The notes under the pieces: model-generated | Told to the model about the DNA's origin: nothing | What the model saw: only the letters and a program-made list of their open reading frames with translations | Databases searched by the model: none | In this document: positions 5,829 to 12,674 of the stretch, piece after piece | How the letters are laid out: the number at the start of each line of letters is the position of its first letter | Numbering within the stretch: position 1 is the first letter of the stretch | Source of the DNA: a virus | DNA: 38,015 nt | IMG/VR virus record: IMGVR_UViG_3300036466_000089 | Location: 1 to 38,015 of that record | Strand: one strand, 5' to 3' | Position numbers and translations under genes: made by a program

Positions 5829-6983
5829 ATGACTTCACTAAACGAAGTTAACATTGAAACCGGAAAAGTTGAAGTAGAAGTTTTCAACAAGACTGAAGCG
5901 GCGCTTGCTGAATTGCGTGAGCGCTATGGTGTTGTGCCAAGCCTTGATACCGAGGAAGGCTACAACTTTGTGAAGGATGGCTTGAAAGAGCTTGTTAGTT
6001 TACGCACTTCTCTTGATGCAGAGCGTAAGCGCATTAAGCAGCCATACCTTGACGCTGGGCGAATCATTGATGCTGAAGCAAAGCGCATTACTGAAGCATT
6101 GGTTGAGCTAGAAACGCCAATGAAGGATGCCAAGAAAGAGTTTGATGATCGCGAAAAGCGCATGAAAGAAGAACGCCTTGCACGCTTGCGTACCAAGATT
6201 GAAGGTATCCGATCTTGGGTGGTCCGGGCTCGCAACCAGCAAAGCGCCACCATTGCCTCAATGATTGAGGAAGTTGACAACATTGATACAGCTGAGGACT
6301 TCTTTGAATTAAGCAAGGAAGCAGCTGAAGCTAAAAACGAAACACTTGAACGCTTGAATGAAATGTACACTGAGCGCCTGGCCTTTGAACGCTCAGAACA
6401 GGAGCGCAAGCAAGCTGAGGAAGCGCGCAAGGCTATGGAGCTTCAGCAGCAGATTGGTGAGCGTATCAACAAGCTACGTATGATCCCAATGGATTTAATG
6501 GGTAAGAAGGCGGCTGAGATACTAGCCAAGATCGCAAGCTTGAGAAATTATGAGCCACCGGTAGCGGAGTTTGGTGATCGCCACCAGGAAGCGCTTGATG
6601 CTCACAAGCAGGTTATCACTCAGCTTGAAACTATGGCGGCTCAGGCTGAAATGGTTGAACAGGCAGAAGCTAAGAAGGCTGAAGAAGAAGCGGCCAAGCA
6701 AGCAGCTGAGCAAGAAGCAGCAGCTGAACAGGCGGCAAAGGCTGAGGCTGAGCGCAAAGAGAAGTTTCCAGGCGTTGATATTGACGCGATTCACCATAAG
6801 CAAGAGGCGAAAGCCAATGAGGTTGCACCAAAACAAGAAGAACCAGAGCAGGACCGCGAGGTAACCATTAAGGTTGTGTGCGACAGTTCAAACAGCAGCG
6901 CTATTTTAAGCCTGCTTATGGATCAGTACGCGGTTGATATTGTTGGTGATGAGTTCACCGGCTTTGTAGTGACAGTTAAATAA
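5829..6983 (+). CDS. DUF1351-like coiled-coil protein of the recombination operon
   Basis: The 384-residue protein has the DUF1351 hallmarks as I know them: an early YGVVPSLDTEEGYNFVKDGL segment, RTSLDAERKRIKQPYLDAGR (about residues 59-78), KRITEALVELETPMKDA, then long charged coiled coils and an Ala/Glu/Lys-rich stretch (about 275-312), and a small globular end (TIKVVCDSSNSSAILSLL...). Such proteins accompany phage annealing proteins and SSBs and probably organise or regulate recombination. A good AAAGGAGA lies before ATG 5829. The function of the C-terminal 50 residues is unknown; it resembles a small alpha/beta domain. Confidence 0.75.
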   Translation: MTSLNEVNIETGKVEVEVFNKTEAALAELRERYGVVPSLDTEEGYNFVKDGLKELVSLRTSLDAERKRIKQPYLDAGRIIDAEAKRITEALVELETPMKDAKKEFDDREKRMKEERLARLRTKIEGIRSWVVRARNQQSATIASMIEEVDNIDTAEDFFELSKEAAEAKNETLERLNEMYTERLAFERSEQERKQAEEARKAMELQQQIGERINKLRMIPMDLMGKKAAEILAKIASLRNYEPPVAEFGDRHQEALDAHKQVITQLETMAAQAEMVEQAEAKKAEEEAAKQAAEQEAAAEQAAKAEAERKEKFPGVDIDAIHHKQEAKANEVAPKQEEPEQDREVTIKVVCDSSNSSAILSLLMDQYAVDIVGDEFTGFVVTVK

Positions 6984-6989
6984 ACCATA

Positions 6990-7007
6990 GGCGGCCATAG
7001 TGCCGCC
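6990..7007 (+). other. Intergenic hairpin B, just before the exonuclease ribosome-binding site
   Basis: GGCGGC-CATAGT-GCCGCC ends 3 bases before the TAGGAG of the next gene. There is no T tail. Its position suggests an effect on translation start or mRNA processing more than termination. Confidence 0.6.
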
Positions 7008-7020
7008 ATTAGGAGAAACC

Positions 7021-7644
7021 ATGAAACCAATTATCTTTTACGACACAGAAACAACCGGTTTGCCAGACTGGAAAGTGCCAAGCGATAGCGAGCACCAGCC
7101 TCACATGGTTCAGTTGGGCGCAATCTTGGCTGATGAAGAAACCCGCAAGGTTATCAGCACGCTTGATGTGATCATTGCGCCTGGAACCTGGTCAATACCT
7201 ACTGAAGTGTCAGAGATCCACGGTATTACTGAAGAAATTGCCAAGCAAGTTGGCGTCAACGAAGAAGATGCGCTTGTGCTGTTCACTCAAATGTGGGGTG
7301 GTGCAAAGCGTGTTGCTCACAACAAGACGTTTGATCAGCGCATTATCCGTATTGGCCTAAAGCGTTACGGGCATCCTGAAACATTAATGGATGAGTGGGC
7401 AGATAAAGACAGTCATGAATGCACCATGATTATGGCTAAACCTATCATGCAGCTTTTGCCAAAGGGTAAGTACGGTTACAAAAACCCGAAGCTTGAAGAA
7501 GCCTATGAGTATTTCACTGGCAAAAAGCTTGAGAACGCTCACACAGCACTGGCAGATGCGCAAGCGTGCATGGAAGTGTATTGGGCAATGCTGGACCTGA
7601 AGGATAAGGAAGAATCCAATGCTGATACTAACGCGCCGTATTAG
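7021..7644 (+). CDS. DnaQ-like 3'-5' exonuclease (DEDDh)
   Basis: The 207-residue protein carries all three exonuclease motifs: Exo I FYDTETTG (D8, E10), Exo [12 protein letters not shown] (D105) and Exo III HTALADA (H164, D169), the DEDDh pattern. It should digest DNA 3'-5' and probably trims ends in recombination or edits replication. ATG 7021 has AGGAG 5-6 bases upstream; the GTG at 7000 lies in hairpin B and is rejected. Its last 26 bases overlap the csrA gene. Phage DnaQ-like exonucleases often sit beside annealing proteins, as here. Confidence 0.88.
   Translation: MKPIIFYDTETTGLPDWKVPSDSEHQPHMVQLGAILADEETRKVISTLDVIIAPGTWSIPTEVSEIHGITEEIAKQVGVNEEDALVLFTQMWGGAKRVAHNKTFDQRIIRIGLKRYGHPETLMDEWADKDSHECTMIMAKPIMQLLPKGKYGYKNPKLEEAYEYFTGKKLENAHTALADAQACMEVYWAMLDLKDKEESNADTNAPY
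7602..7617 (+). promoter_or_regulatory. Candidate CsrA autoregulatory hairpin over the csrA ribosome-binding site
   Basis: GGAT (7602-7605) pairs with ATCC (7614-7617), exposing AAGGAAGA in the loop. The loop carries the GGA core (7608-7610) that is also the Shine-Dalgarno of csrA (ATG 7619). CsrA proteins bind GGA in hairpin loops and block ribosome entry, so a feedback loop is plausible. The stem is only 4 bp. Confidence 0.45.
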
Positions 7645-7804
7645 TGAGAAATTAATCATCGACACCGGGCGAGAAGTGATTGAGATAGTCCCGCTTGGCG
7701 TCAATGGTTCCCAGGTGAAGCTGGGAGTTAACGCCCCGCGTGATGTTGAAGTTCATCGCTCGGAAATTTACGACAGAATCCAACAGGAGAAAAACCGTGG
7801 ATGA
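7619..7804 (+). CDS. csrA: Phage-encoded CsrA/RsmA RNA-binding regulator
   Basis: The 61-residue product starts [14 protein letters not shown] and has [20 protein letters not shown] followed by [10 protein letters not shown], matching E. coli CsrA nearly end to end. RNA-binding residues are kept: L4 and R6 of strand 1 and R47, equivalent to R44 of E. coli CsrA. A three-residue insertion lies in the loop and strand after residue 15 ([11 protein letters not shown]). CsrA dimers bind GGA sites in mRNA leaders and change translation or stability; a phage copy could redirect host metabolism or time phage genes. It overlaps the exonuclease gene by 26 bases and its end covers the next start. Confidence 0.93.
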   Translation: MLILTRRISEKLIIDTGREVIEIVPLGVNGSQVKLGVNAPRDVEVHRSEIYDRIQQEKNRG

Positions 7805-8204
7805 TAACGCAGTAGAAAAAGAGATCCAGGACAAAGGGTTAACGGCACCGCGTATCACGCCGGCGCGCATTGATAGCCTTGTCGCTGATCTTAACGTCCA
7901 TTGCTATGTGGTGCCTGGCACTACTACAACAGTGGCAACGGCATTCTTGAGCAATGGCTTCAGTGTGGCAACCGAAATAAGCGCGTGCGCCAGCCATGAA
8001 AACTTTGATGCTGAGCTTGGTATGAAGATAGCCAAGCAGAATGCTGAAGAATCGGCGCGCAAAGAGTTGTGGCGCCTGGAAGGGTACCGCTTGAAGTGCC
8101 AGCTGCAAACGCTGGACAACCTTGCGGAATGGTGTGACAAGCATGGCGTAAGCCTTGAAGCGTCACAGGAGCTTGAATCAATCATTTATGGGGTGGACCT
8201 ATGA
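7797..8204 (+). CDS. Phage Gp49/Gp66 family protein (PF13876-like)
   Basis: The 135-residue product has the family signature [25 protein letters not shown] near residues 60-84 (in part [12 protein letters not shown] and [16 protein letters not shown]) followed by WRLEGYRLK, as in N4 gp49 and Sf6 gp66. The function of this family is not established. GTG 7797 is chosen as start because CAGGAG (7784-7789) lies 7 bases upstream; the ATG at 7740 in the same frame is deep in csrA. It overlaps csrA by 8 bases and the next gene by 4, so these genes are one translational unit. Confidence 0.82.
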   Translation: MDDNAVEKEIQDKGLTAPRITPARIDSLVADLNVHCYVVPGTTTTVATAFLSNGFSVATEISACASHENFDAELGMKIAKQNAEESARKELWRLEGYRLKCQLQTLDNLAEWCDKHGVSLEASQELESIIYGVDL

Positions 8205-8569
8205 GCACAAAAGTAGACCAATTCATTGCCGACCTTGATGGCGGCGTATTCGAGGAAAAGCTTTCTGCAATCCTCAGTGATGTTGCCGCGTCAGTAATTG
8301 ACCACGGCAAAAAAGGCACTGTCAGTATCACGCTTGATATTAAGCAGATCGGTAGTAGTCACCAGGTACAGATTGACCATGTGTTGAAGTACAAGCGCCC
8401 AACGTCAAAAGGCTCAATCAGCGAGGATAACTCAACCAGCACGCCAATGCACGTTGGTACCCGTGGTGCGCTTTCGTTCTTCCCTGAGAACCAGGGGCAG
8501 ATGTTCGACAAGAAAGGCGAGCCTTCAGACAAGGTGAGCGCTTTCCCGAACACCAAGAAAGTCAACTAA
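8201..8569 (+). CDS. Conserved-looking early phage protein, 122 residues, function unknown
   Basis: The product begins [20 protein letters not shown], has a beta-rich centre (GTVSITLDIKQIG, HQVQIDHVLKYKRP) and ends with MHVGTRGALSFFPE and GQMFDKKGEP. I recall similar small proteins beside the YfdQ family in Gram-negative phages, but no function. ATGA overlap with the previous gene and a GGTGG site fix the start. Soluble, no membrane segment. Confidence 0.72.
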   Translation: MSTKVDQFIADLDGGVFEEKLSAILSDVAASVIDHGKKGTVSITLDIKQIGSSHQVQIDHVLKYKRPTSKGSISEDNSTSTPMHVGTRGALSFFPENQGQMFDKKGEPSDKVSAFPNTKKVN

Positions 8570-8574
8570 TCGCC

Positions 8575-8591
8575 GGGCGCCTGGTGCGCCC
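8575..8591 (+). other. Intergenic hairpin C (no T tail)
   Basis: GGGCGC-CTGGT-GCGCCC lies just after the stop of the 122-residue gene, with no following T-run. It is one of five similar hairpins placed right after plus-strand genes. Confidence 0.6.
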
Positions 8592-8626
8592 TATGTAAAA
8601 AATCTTACTTAAAGGTAAAAAATATT

Positions 8627-9448
8627 ATGGATAAATCAGCAATCGAGCAGATCCAGCAGGCCCAAACAGCAGAGGCGGTACAGGCTGCATTGGATAAAGT
8701 TAACCTTCAAACGCCAGTAGTTGTGACGCCTGAAAAGTTCGACATTCAGAACCTTGAGCGCTACCTGGCTGGCCGTGTTCGCTATCGTGGCAACATGAGC
8801 ACAATCAGTCCTGAAGATTTTGTTCGCTACTGTACCGACCATGACCGCACCGGTGCCGCCTGCTTTGTTGACCCTGAAGCTATGAATGCAGTGACAGTGT
8901 TCAACCTTGGCACAGAAGAACAGCCAGGCCATGCAGACTACACAGCCAAGCTTCAGCTTCAGAAAACGGCAGAGTATCGCGCTGTGCTTGGTATTGATGG
9001 CAGCAAGATGAGTCAAAAGACCCTGGCAGAGTTCCTGGAAGATTGGGGTGATCATATCCAGGCATACAATGCTGAAGGTGATGCCGTTGCATTAACCAAG
9101 GCAATCAGCGCAGTGCGCCGCCTGACTATCGAGTCAAGCCGCAAGGAAGATCACGAAGTTCAGGACTTCAAGGCAAGCCGTAGCGCCCTGGAAAATGTCG
9201 AAGCGCGCAGTGATCACGGTATGCCTTCAGGGTTCCGCTTTACCTGTATTCCTTACAACGGCCTGGCAGAGCGTAGCTTTGAATTGCGCTTGTCTGTGTT
9301 GACCGGTGGTGATGCGCCGGCGCTGGTGGCTCGCATTAAGCGCCTTGAAGCGGTCCAGGAAGAAATGGGCCAGGAGTTCATGGAGTTGTTGAACGACAGC
9401 TTTGAAGATTATGAGCTGATCACATACTTAGGTGAGTTCAGCGCTTAA
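8627..9448 (+). CDS. YfdQ family protein (DUF2303)
   Basis: The 273-residue protein matches the YfdQ/DUF2303 layout known from the E. coli CPS-53 prophage: TPEKFDIQNLERYLAGR near residues 34-50, a RYRGNMSTISPEDFVRYC segment, HADYTAKLQLQKTAEYRAV near residues 101-119, and a C-terminal FELRLSVLTGGDAPAL. The role is unknown; such genes sit in the recombination and early region. AAAGGT is about 10 bases before ATG 8627. A strong terminator (9457-9482) follows, so this gene probably closes the first early transcript. Confidence 0.85.
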   Translation: MDKSAIEQIQQAQTAEAVQAALDKVNLQTPVVVTPEKFDIQNLERYLAGRVRYRGNMSTISPEDFVRYCTDHDRTGAACFVDPEAMNAVTVFNLGTEEQPGHADYTAKLQLQKTAEYRAVLGIDGSKMSQKTLAEFLEDWGDHIQAYNAEGDAVALTKAISAVRRLTIESSRKEDHEVQDFKASRSALENVEARSDHGMPSGFRFTCIPYNGLAERSFELRLSVLTGGDAPALVARIKRLEAVQEEMGQEFMELLNDSFEDYELITYLGEFSA

Positions 9449-9456
9449 CAGGGGAG

Positions 9457-9482
9457 GCCCGGCCATGCGCCGGGCTTTTGTT
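9457..9482 (+). terminator. Rho-independent terminator after the YfdQ-family gene
   Basis: Stem GCCCGGC (9457-9463) and GCCGGGC (9469-9475) around a CATGC loop is followed by TTTTGTT. It is the clearest terminator of the window; no separate promoter was recognised before the next genes. Confidence 0.85.
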
Positions 9483-9559
9483 ACATGCCAATAATGACAA
9501 TGCTTCAGCTGGGGGTGCCATTCAAAGTGGTACACGCAGCAGCTGGAAAGGAGGTGACA

Positions 9560-9856
9560 GTGGAAGAAATCAAAGACCTTCACAAAGCCAACGAGTTAAT
9601 ACGAATGCAGCAAGCCAACATTGAATTGCTGGTGGAATTGCTTGATGTATCGCGCCGTGAATATGGATCACTGGCTCAGAAGTATGAGAAGCACATGAAC
9701 GGCGAAATAAACGGCCAGGCGCAAGAGTTGATAAATGCGTTTGACCAGGTAATTGAACAAGCCAGGGGTGAATGCGTTGACCGCCAGCATGGGGTTATAA
9801 GCGCAGAGGAAGAAGCCTGGCAAACTTTGGAGGAACGCAATGGCACGCGGAATTAA
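9560..9856 (+). CDS. Helical hypothetical protein upstream of ssb, 98 residues
   Basis: GTG 9560 is chosen because a near-perfect anti-16S match AAAGGAGGTGA (9547-9557) sits directly before it; the ATG at 9485 lies next to the terminator and lacks such a site. The product (starts [18 protein letters not shown]) is predicted almost all helical, acidic, with probable coiled coils and a C-terminal [13 protein letters not shown]. It overlaps the ssb start by 17 bases and is probably co-translated with it. The unusually strong ribosome-binding site suggests high expression. No family recognised. Confidence 0.75.
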   Translation: MEEIKDLHKANELIRMQQANIELLVELLDVSRREYGSLAQKYEKHMNGEINGQAQELINAFDQVIEQARGECVDRQHGVISAEEEAWQTLEERNGTRN

Positions 9857-10340
9857 CAAGGTGATCATCGTTGGGAATTTAGGGCAGGACCCTGAAATCA
9901 GATACCTACCCAACGGAAATGCAGTTGCTAACCTGAGCATTGCCACCAGCGAGCAGTACAAAGACAAGCAGACAGGACAGCCTGTAGAAAAAACCGAGTG
10001 GCACCGTGTTGTGCTGTACGGGAAGTTGGCAGAAGTAGCAGGCGAGTACACGCGTAAAGGCTCAAAGCTTTACGTTGAAGGCAAGTTACGCACACGCAAG
10101 TGGCAGAACCAGCAAGGGCAAGATCAGTACACTACTGAGATTGTTGTCGGTCCTGGTGGTGAGTTTCAAATGCTTGATAGCAAGCCTCAAGGACAACAAT
10201 CCGGTAATACCGGACAGTACCAGGGGCAGCAAAGTGGAGGTTATGCCCAGGCAAAACAGGGAACGAGTCAAAGACAGAGTGCGCCGCCTCAATACAATGA
10301 TCCGCCAATGGATGACTGGGATCAAGACATTCCATTCTGA
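9840..10340 (+). CDS. ssb: Single-stranded DNA-binding protein
   Basis: The 166-residue protein has a full OB-fold domain (residues about 1-105: [49 protein letters not shown]), a Gln/Gly-rich linker (about 115-150) and the conserved acidic tip [10 protein letters not shown] that recruits repair and replication partners. It covers single strands in replication and annealing and should cooperate with the Rad52-like protein. The start lies inside the end of the previous gene, with TTGGAGGAA upstream. Length and architecture equal bacterial SSB. Confidence 0.95.
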   Translation: MARGINKVIIVGNLGQDPEIRYLPNGNAVANLSIATSEQYKDKQTGQPVEKTEWHRVVLYGKLAEVAGEYTRKGSKLYVEGKLRTRKWQNQQGQDQYTTEIVVGPGGEFQMLDSKPQGQQSGNTGQYQGQQSGGYAQAKQGTSQRQSAPPQYNDPPMDDWDQDIPF

Positions 10341-10361
10341 TGTGTTGTTGTCGTGCGCCTC

Positions 10362-10378
10362 ACGCGTGGGGCACGCGA
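10362..10378. repeat. ACGCGT-N5-ACGCGA phased pair, site 3 (intergenic)
   Basis: ACGCGT (10362) and ACGCGA (10373) are 11 bp apart in the ssb-endolysin gap, about 35 bp upstream of a promoter. The pair lies within an imperfect hairpin (arms 10351-10360 and 10369-10379). This is the only member of the family outside coding sequence and the best placed to act as an operator. Confidence 0.6.
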
Positions 10379-10412
10379 CAAAGCGCCTTAACTCATTACC
10401 GATTATAAGAGG

Positions 10413-10440
10413 CTGACTTATATTGACATTAGTTTATAAT
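10413..10440 (+). promoter_or_regulatory. Promoter before the lysis and morphogenesis genes
   Basis: CTGACT (10413-10418), 16 bp, TATAAT (10435-10440, perfect). An overlapping alternative is TTGACA (10423-10428), 17 bp, TGTATT (10446-10451). Either would start transcription 25-60 bases before the endolysin gene and could drive the late operon. Confidence 0.55.
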
Positions 10441-10458
10441 CATCCTGTATTGACATTA
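10421..10458. repeat. Direct repeat TATTGACATTA x2, 27 bp apart
   Basis: The 11-mer occurs at 10421-10431 and 10448-10458, flanking the perfect TATAAT. Its first eight bases also form the -35 of the early rightward promoter (4433-4440). It may be an activator or repressor site shared by the two control regions. Confidence 0.5.
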
Positions 10459-10473
10459 AAAACGGGGTGATCT

Positions 10474-10902
10474 ATGGGGTTCAAGTTCAGTGAAAGAAGC
10501 AAGAGCAGGATTGCAGGCGTTCATCCTGAGCTTGTTTTGGTGTTTCACGAAGCTTTAGCAGTGTCACCTATCGACTTTGGCATACCAGAACATGGCGGTT
10601 TAAGAAGCGCTGAAGAACAGCACTCGCTATTCCTGGATAACAAAAGCAAGGCCGATGGTTACAACAAGCTGAGCAATCACCAGTCTGGCAACGCGCTGGA
10701 CTTCTACGCATACCTGAATGGCTCGGCCAGCTGTGACAAGGTTCACCTGGCAATGGTGGCTGCAACAATCCTTTCAACAGCAGCCAGGCTAAAAGAGCAG
10801 GGAAAAATATCAATTTCAATCCGATGGGGCGGCACGTTTGGCAACAAAGGCCGCTCTTTCCATGGTTGGGACTACCCGCACATGGAGGTTATCAATGCTT
10901 GA
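10474..10902 (+). CDS. Endolysin: M15-family D,D- or L-alanyl-D-glutamate peptidase
   Basis: The 142-residue protein has the LAS-metallopeptidase ligands: SNHQSGNALD (zinc ligands H69 and D76), and the C-terminal HGWDYPHME (catalytic D133, zinc ligand H136). An R-S-A-E-E-Q segment near residues 44-49 corresponds to the conserved entry helix. It cuts peptide cross-links or stems of peptidoglycan in the periplasm. No signal peptide or cell-wall-binding domain, so release depends on a holin, two of which follow. The holin start lies inside its last codons. GGGGTGA precedes ATG 10474. Confidence 0.87.
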   Translation: MGFKFSERSKSRIAGVHPELVLVFHEALAVSPIDFGIPEHGGLRSAEEQHSLFLDNKSKADGYNKLSNHQSGNALDFYAYLNGSASCDKVHLAMVAATILSTAARLKEQGKISISIRWGGTFGNKGRSFHGWDYPHMEVINA

Positions 10903-11314
10903 TTTATTGACAGGTCCAGTCACAAGTATCATTGATAAGCTGATACCAGACAAAGAGGCGGCAGAGAAAGCGAAGCTCAAGCTTATCGAGTTACAGCAAA
11001 ACGGCGAACTGGCCGAGCTCAATGCAATGGTTGAGCTCAATAAGGCTCAGGCTGAAATCAACAAGCAGGAAGCGGCGCACAAGTCTTTATTTGTAGCAGG
11101 CTGGCGCCCATTCATAGGATGGACTTGCGGTATTGGTGTATTCTGGCAATTCGTAGGGTACCCGGTTGCAACATTCATCATATCCACAACTGGCGCCGTG
11201 GCAACGGTACCAACTATCCCAACAGACAATCTTTTCGAGCTTATCCTGGCCATGCTTGGCATGGGAGGATTGCGCACATACGAAAAGCTGAAGGGTAAGG
11301 CAAGGGAAAAGTAA
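10895..11314 (+). CDS. Holin of the 3-TM superfamily (Holin_3TMs-like)
   Basis: The 139-residue protein begins with an amphipathic LLTGPVTSIIDKLIPDKEAAE region and a helical stretch (about 20-60), then AGWRPFIGWTCGIGVFWQFV and two further hydrophobic segments (about 70-125), ending in a charged tail (YEKLKGKAREK). The AGWRPFIGW motif is typical of this holin family. ATG 10895 follows GGAGG at 10884-10888 and overlaps the endolysin end. It probably forms the inner-membrane lesion that releases the endolysin. Confidence 0.8.
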   Translation: MLDLLTGPVTSIIDKLIPDKEAAEKAKLKLIELQQNGELAELNAMVELNKAQAEINKQEAAHKSLFVAGWRPFIGWTCGIGVFWQFVGYPVATFIISTTGAVATVPTIPTDNLFELILAMLGMGGLRTYEKLKGKAREK

Positions 11315-11659
11315 ATGGCACGCAGAGCAGCAAAGACTGATGCGAACCAGCAAGAACTGGTTGAGGTCATGCGCAACATGGGGGTGAGCGTGGAGATTAC
11401 CAGCAGCGCCCATGATGGCATGACTGACCTGGTTGTTGGCTATGGTGGTATTACCGTACTGGTCGAAGTTAAGGATGGGAACAAAGTTCCGAGCAAGCGG
11501 AAGCTAACACCGGCGCAAGTGAAGTTCCATGGAGGGTTTCAGGGAGCTATCACTGTGATTGAAACCGTTGATCAGGCTATCGCCCTGGTAAACGAGATCC
11601 GCAAGGTGGCAGCCCAGGTCAAAACTAACTGGAATATGGGGGCGGTAGCGTATGCCTGA
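11315..11659 (+). CDS. PD-(D/E)XK / VRR-NUC-like small nuclease
   Basis: The 114-residue protein contains the pattern GMTDLVVGYGGITVLVEVKDG (residues 35-55, shown in parts DLVVGYGG and VLVEVKDG), i.e. an Asp followed by E-x-K on the next strand, the PD-(D/E)XK metal site, then KLTPAQVKFH, typical of VRR-NUC/resolvase-like phage nucleases. It may resolve branched DNA before packaging. It starts directly at the holin stop and overlaps the next holin gene by 8 bases, so it is embedded in the lysis cassette next to terminase. Confidence 0.75.
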   Translation: MARRAAKTDANQQELVEVMRNMGVSVEITSSAHDGMTDLVVGYGGITVLVEVKDGNKVPSKRKLTPAQVKFHGGFQGAITVIETVDQAIALVNEIRKVAAQVKTNWNMGAVAYA

Positions 11660-12047
11660 TGGTCAAGGCAGTTCTAACATTATCAAGATGCTGGTTGATA
11701 CTGGCCTTGGCTACCTGTGGTTCACATTCCTAGCGATATGGGGTGGTACCGCGTCTTACATTAACCGAGTCAGAAAAACCAATGCACCATTTTCCCTGAT
11801 CGAGCTCGTTGGCGAGTGGACCATAAGTGGCTTTGCTGGACTAATTACCGCGTATCTGTGTGCAGAAATGGGTATGAGCTTCTACATGACAGCAGCATTA
11901 ACCGGGATTAGCGGCCACATGGGAGGCCGAGCAATCTTTATTATGGAAAAGTGGTTTCAACATCGTTTGTACTGGAAGCCAGAGAACGGCCAAGCGCCAT
12001 TCAGTACCGGTAAGGATGATGAGGAATATCCGACAAAGAAGGATTAA
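11652..12047 (+). CDS. Second holin-like protein (LydA-type / holin superfamily III)
   Basis: The 131-residue protein has hydrophobic segments around residues 15-35 (LGYLWFTFLAIWGG), 55-70 (SGFAGLITAYLC) and 75-95, and the motif LTGISGHMGGRAIFIMEKW, which I associate with LydA-like phage holins. The C-terminus is acidic and cytoplasmic-looking. Together with the 3-TM protein it gives the phage two membrane lysis factors; one could be the holin and the other an antiholin or pinholin. No Rz/spanin gene was identified nearby. Confidence 0.75.
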   Translation: MPDGQGSSNIIKMLVDTGLGYLWFTFLAIWGGTASYINRVRKTNAPFSLIELVGEWTISGFAGLITAYLCAEMGMSFYMTAALTGISGHMGGRAIFIMEKWFQHRLYWKPENGQAPFSTGKDDEEYPTKKD

Positions 12048-12050
12048 GGC

Positions 12051-12674
12051 ATGAGTGTAACGCTGACAGAAGAACAGCTTGAGCTTGGCAGTAAGCTGAC
12101 ACCGCTTCAGCGTAAGACTGTTATCAACCTGGCTACAGGAAAAATGAGCCAGCGTGAGGCTTATTACGCAGCTGGTGGTAAAGCCAAGAAGCCAGAGACA
12201 GCTGATGCAAGCGTGAGTGAGATCCTTGGCAATCCTAAGGTGAAAGTGTTTTATGAGTCACTGATGAATGCAGCCGCCAGTGATGCAGTGATGACAAGAC
12301 AGGAAGCGCTCGAAAGGCTAACGCGTGCAGCACGCGTCACAATGACTGATATTGCTGAGTTTGCTGAGCAGGTTGTTGGTGAAGATGAAGATGGCAACCC
12401 GGTAAAGCAAACAGTGTGGCGAATCAAGAACAGTGATGAGCTCACGCCTGAAGCGGCAGCGGCAATCAAGTCTGTTACAGCCACCAAGTTTGGGCCAAAG
12501 CTTGAATTGCATGATCCGCATAGCGCCATCAAGCAGATTGCAGACCTGGAAGGATGGAACGCGCCGAGTAAGCATGAAGTAACCGGCAAGGATGGCAAGC
12601 CATTGCAGATCCAGGCTGATGTGAAGTCGCCAGATATTGCTGAAGCTATCAACAAGGTACTTGAGCGACTATGA
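12051..12674 (+). CDS. Terminase small subunit
   Basis: The 207-residue product has an N-terminal HTH-like recognition region with LTPLQRKTVINLATGKMSQREAYYAAG (in part), a SVSEILGNPKVKVFYESL helix, EALERLTRAARVTMTDIAEF and a C-terminal DPHSAIKQIADLEGW segment, the usual Terminase_2-like order. It recognises the packaging site and recruits the large subunit, whose start overlaps its stop. In P22-like phages the pac site lies inside this gene; an ACGCGT pair occurs here at 12321. GAAGGA precedes ATG 12051. Confidence 0.85.
   Translation: MSVTLTEEQLELGSKLTPLQRKTVINLATGKMSQREAYYAAGGKAKKPETADASVSEILGNPKVKVFYESLMNAAASDAVMTRQEALERLTRAARVTMTDIAEFAEQVVGEDEDGNPVKQTVWRIKNSDELTPEAAAAIKSVTATKFGPKLELHDPHSAIKQIADLEGWNAPSKHEVTGKDGKPLQIQADVKSPDIAEAINKVLERL
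12321..12337. repeat. ACGCGT-N5-ACGCGT phased pair, site 4
   Basis: Two perfect copies at 12321 and 12332, 11 bp apart, within the terminase small subunit gene. The codon phase differs between the two copies. Confidence 0.65.

Noticed and set aside
9485-9562. Upstream ATG start for the protein before ssb
   Set aside because: It begins just after the terminator and lacks a ribosome-binding site, while GTG 9560 has a near-perfect one.
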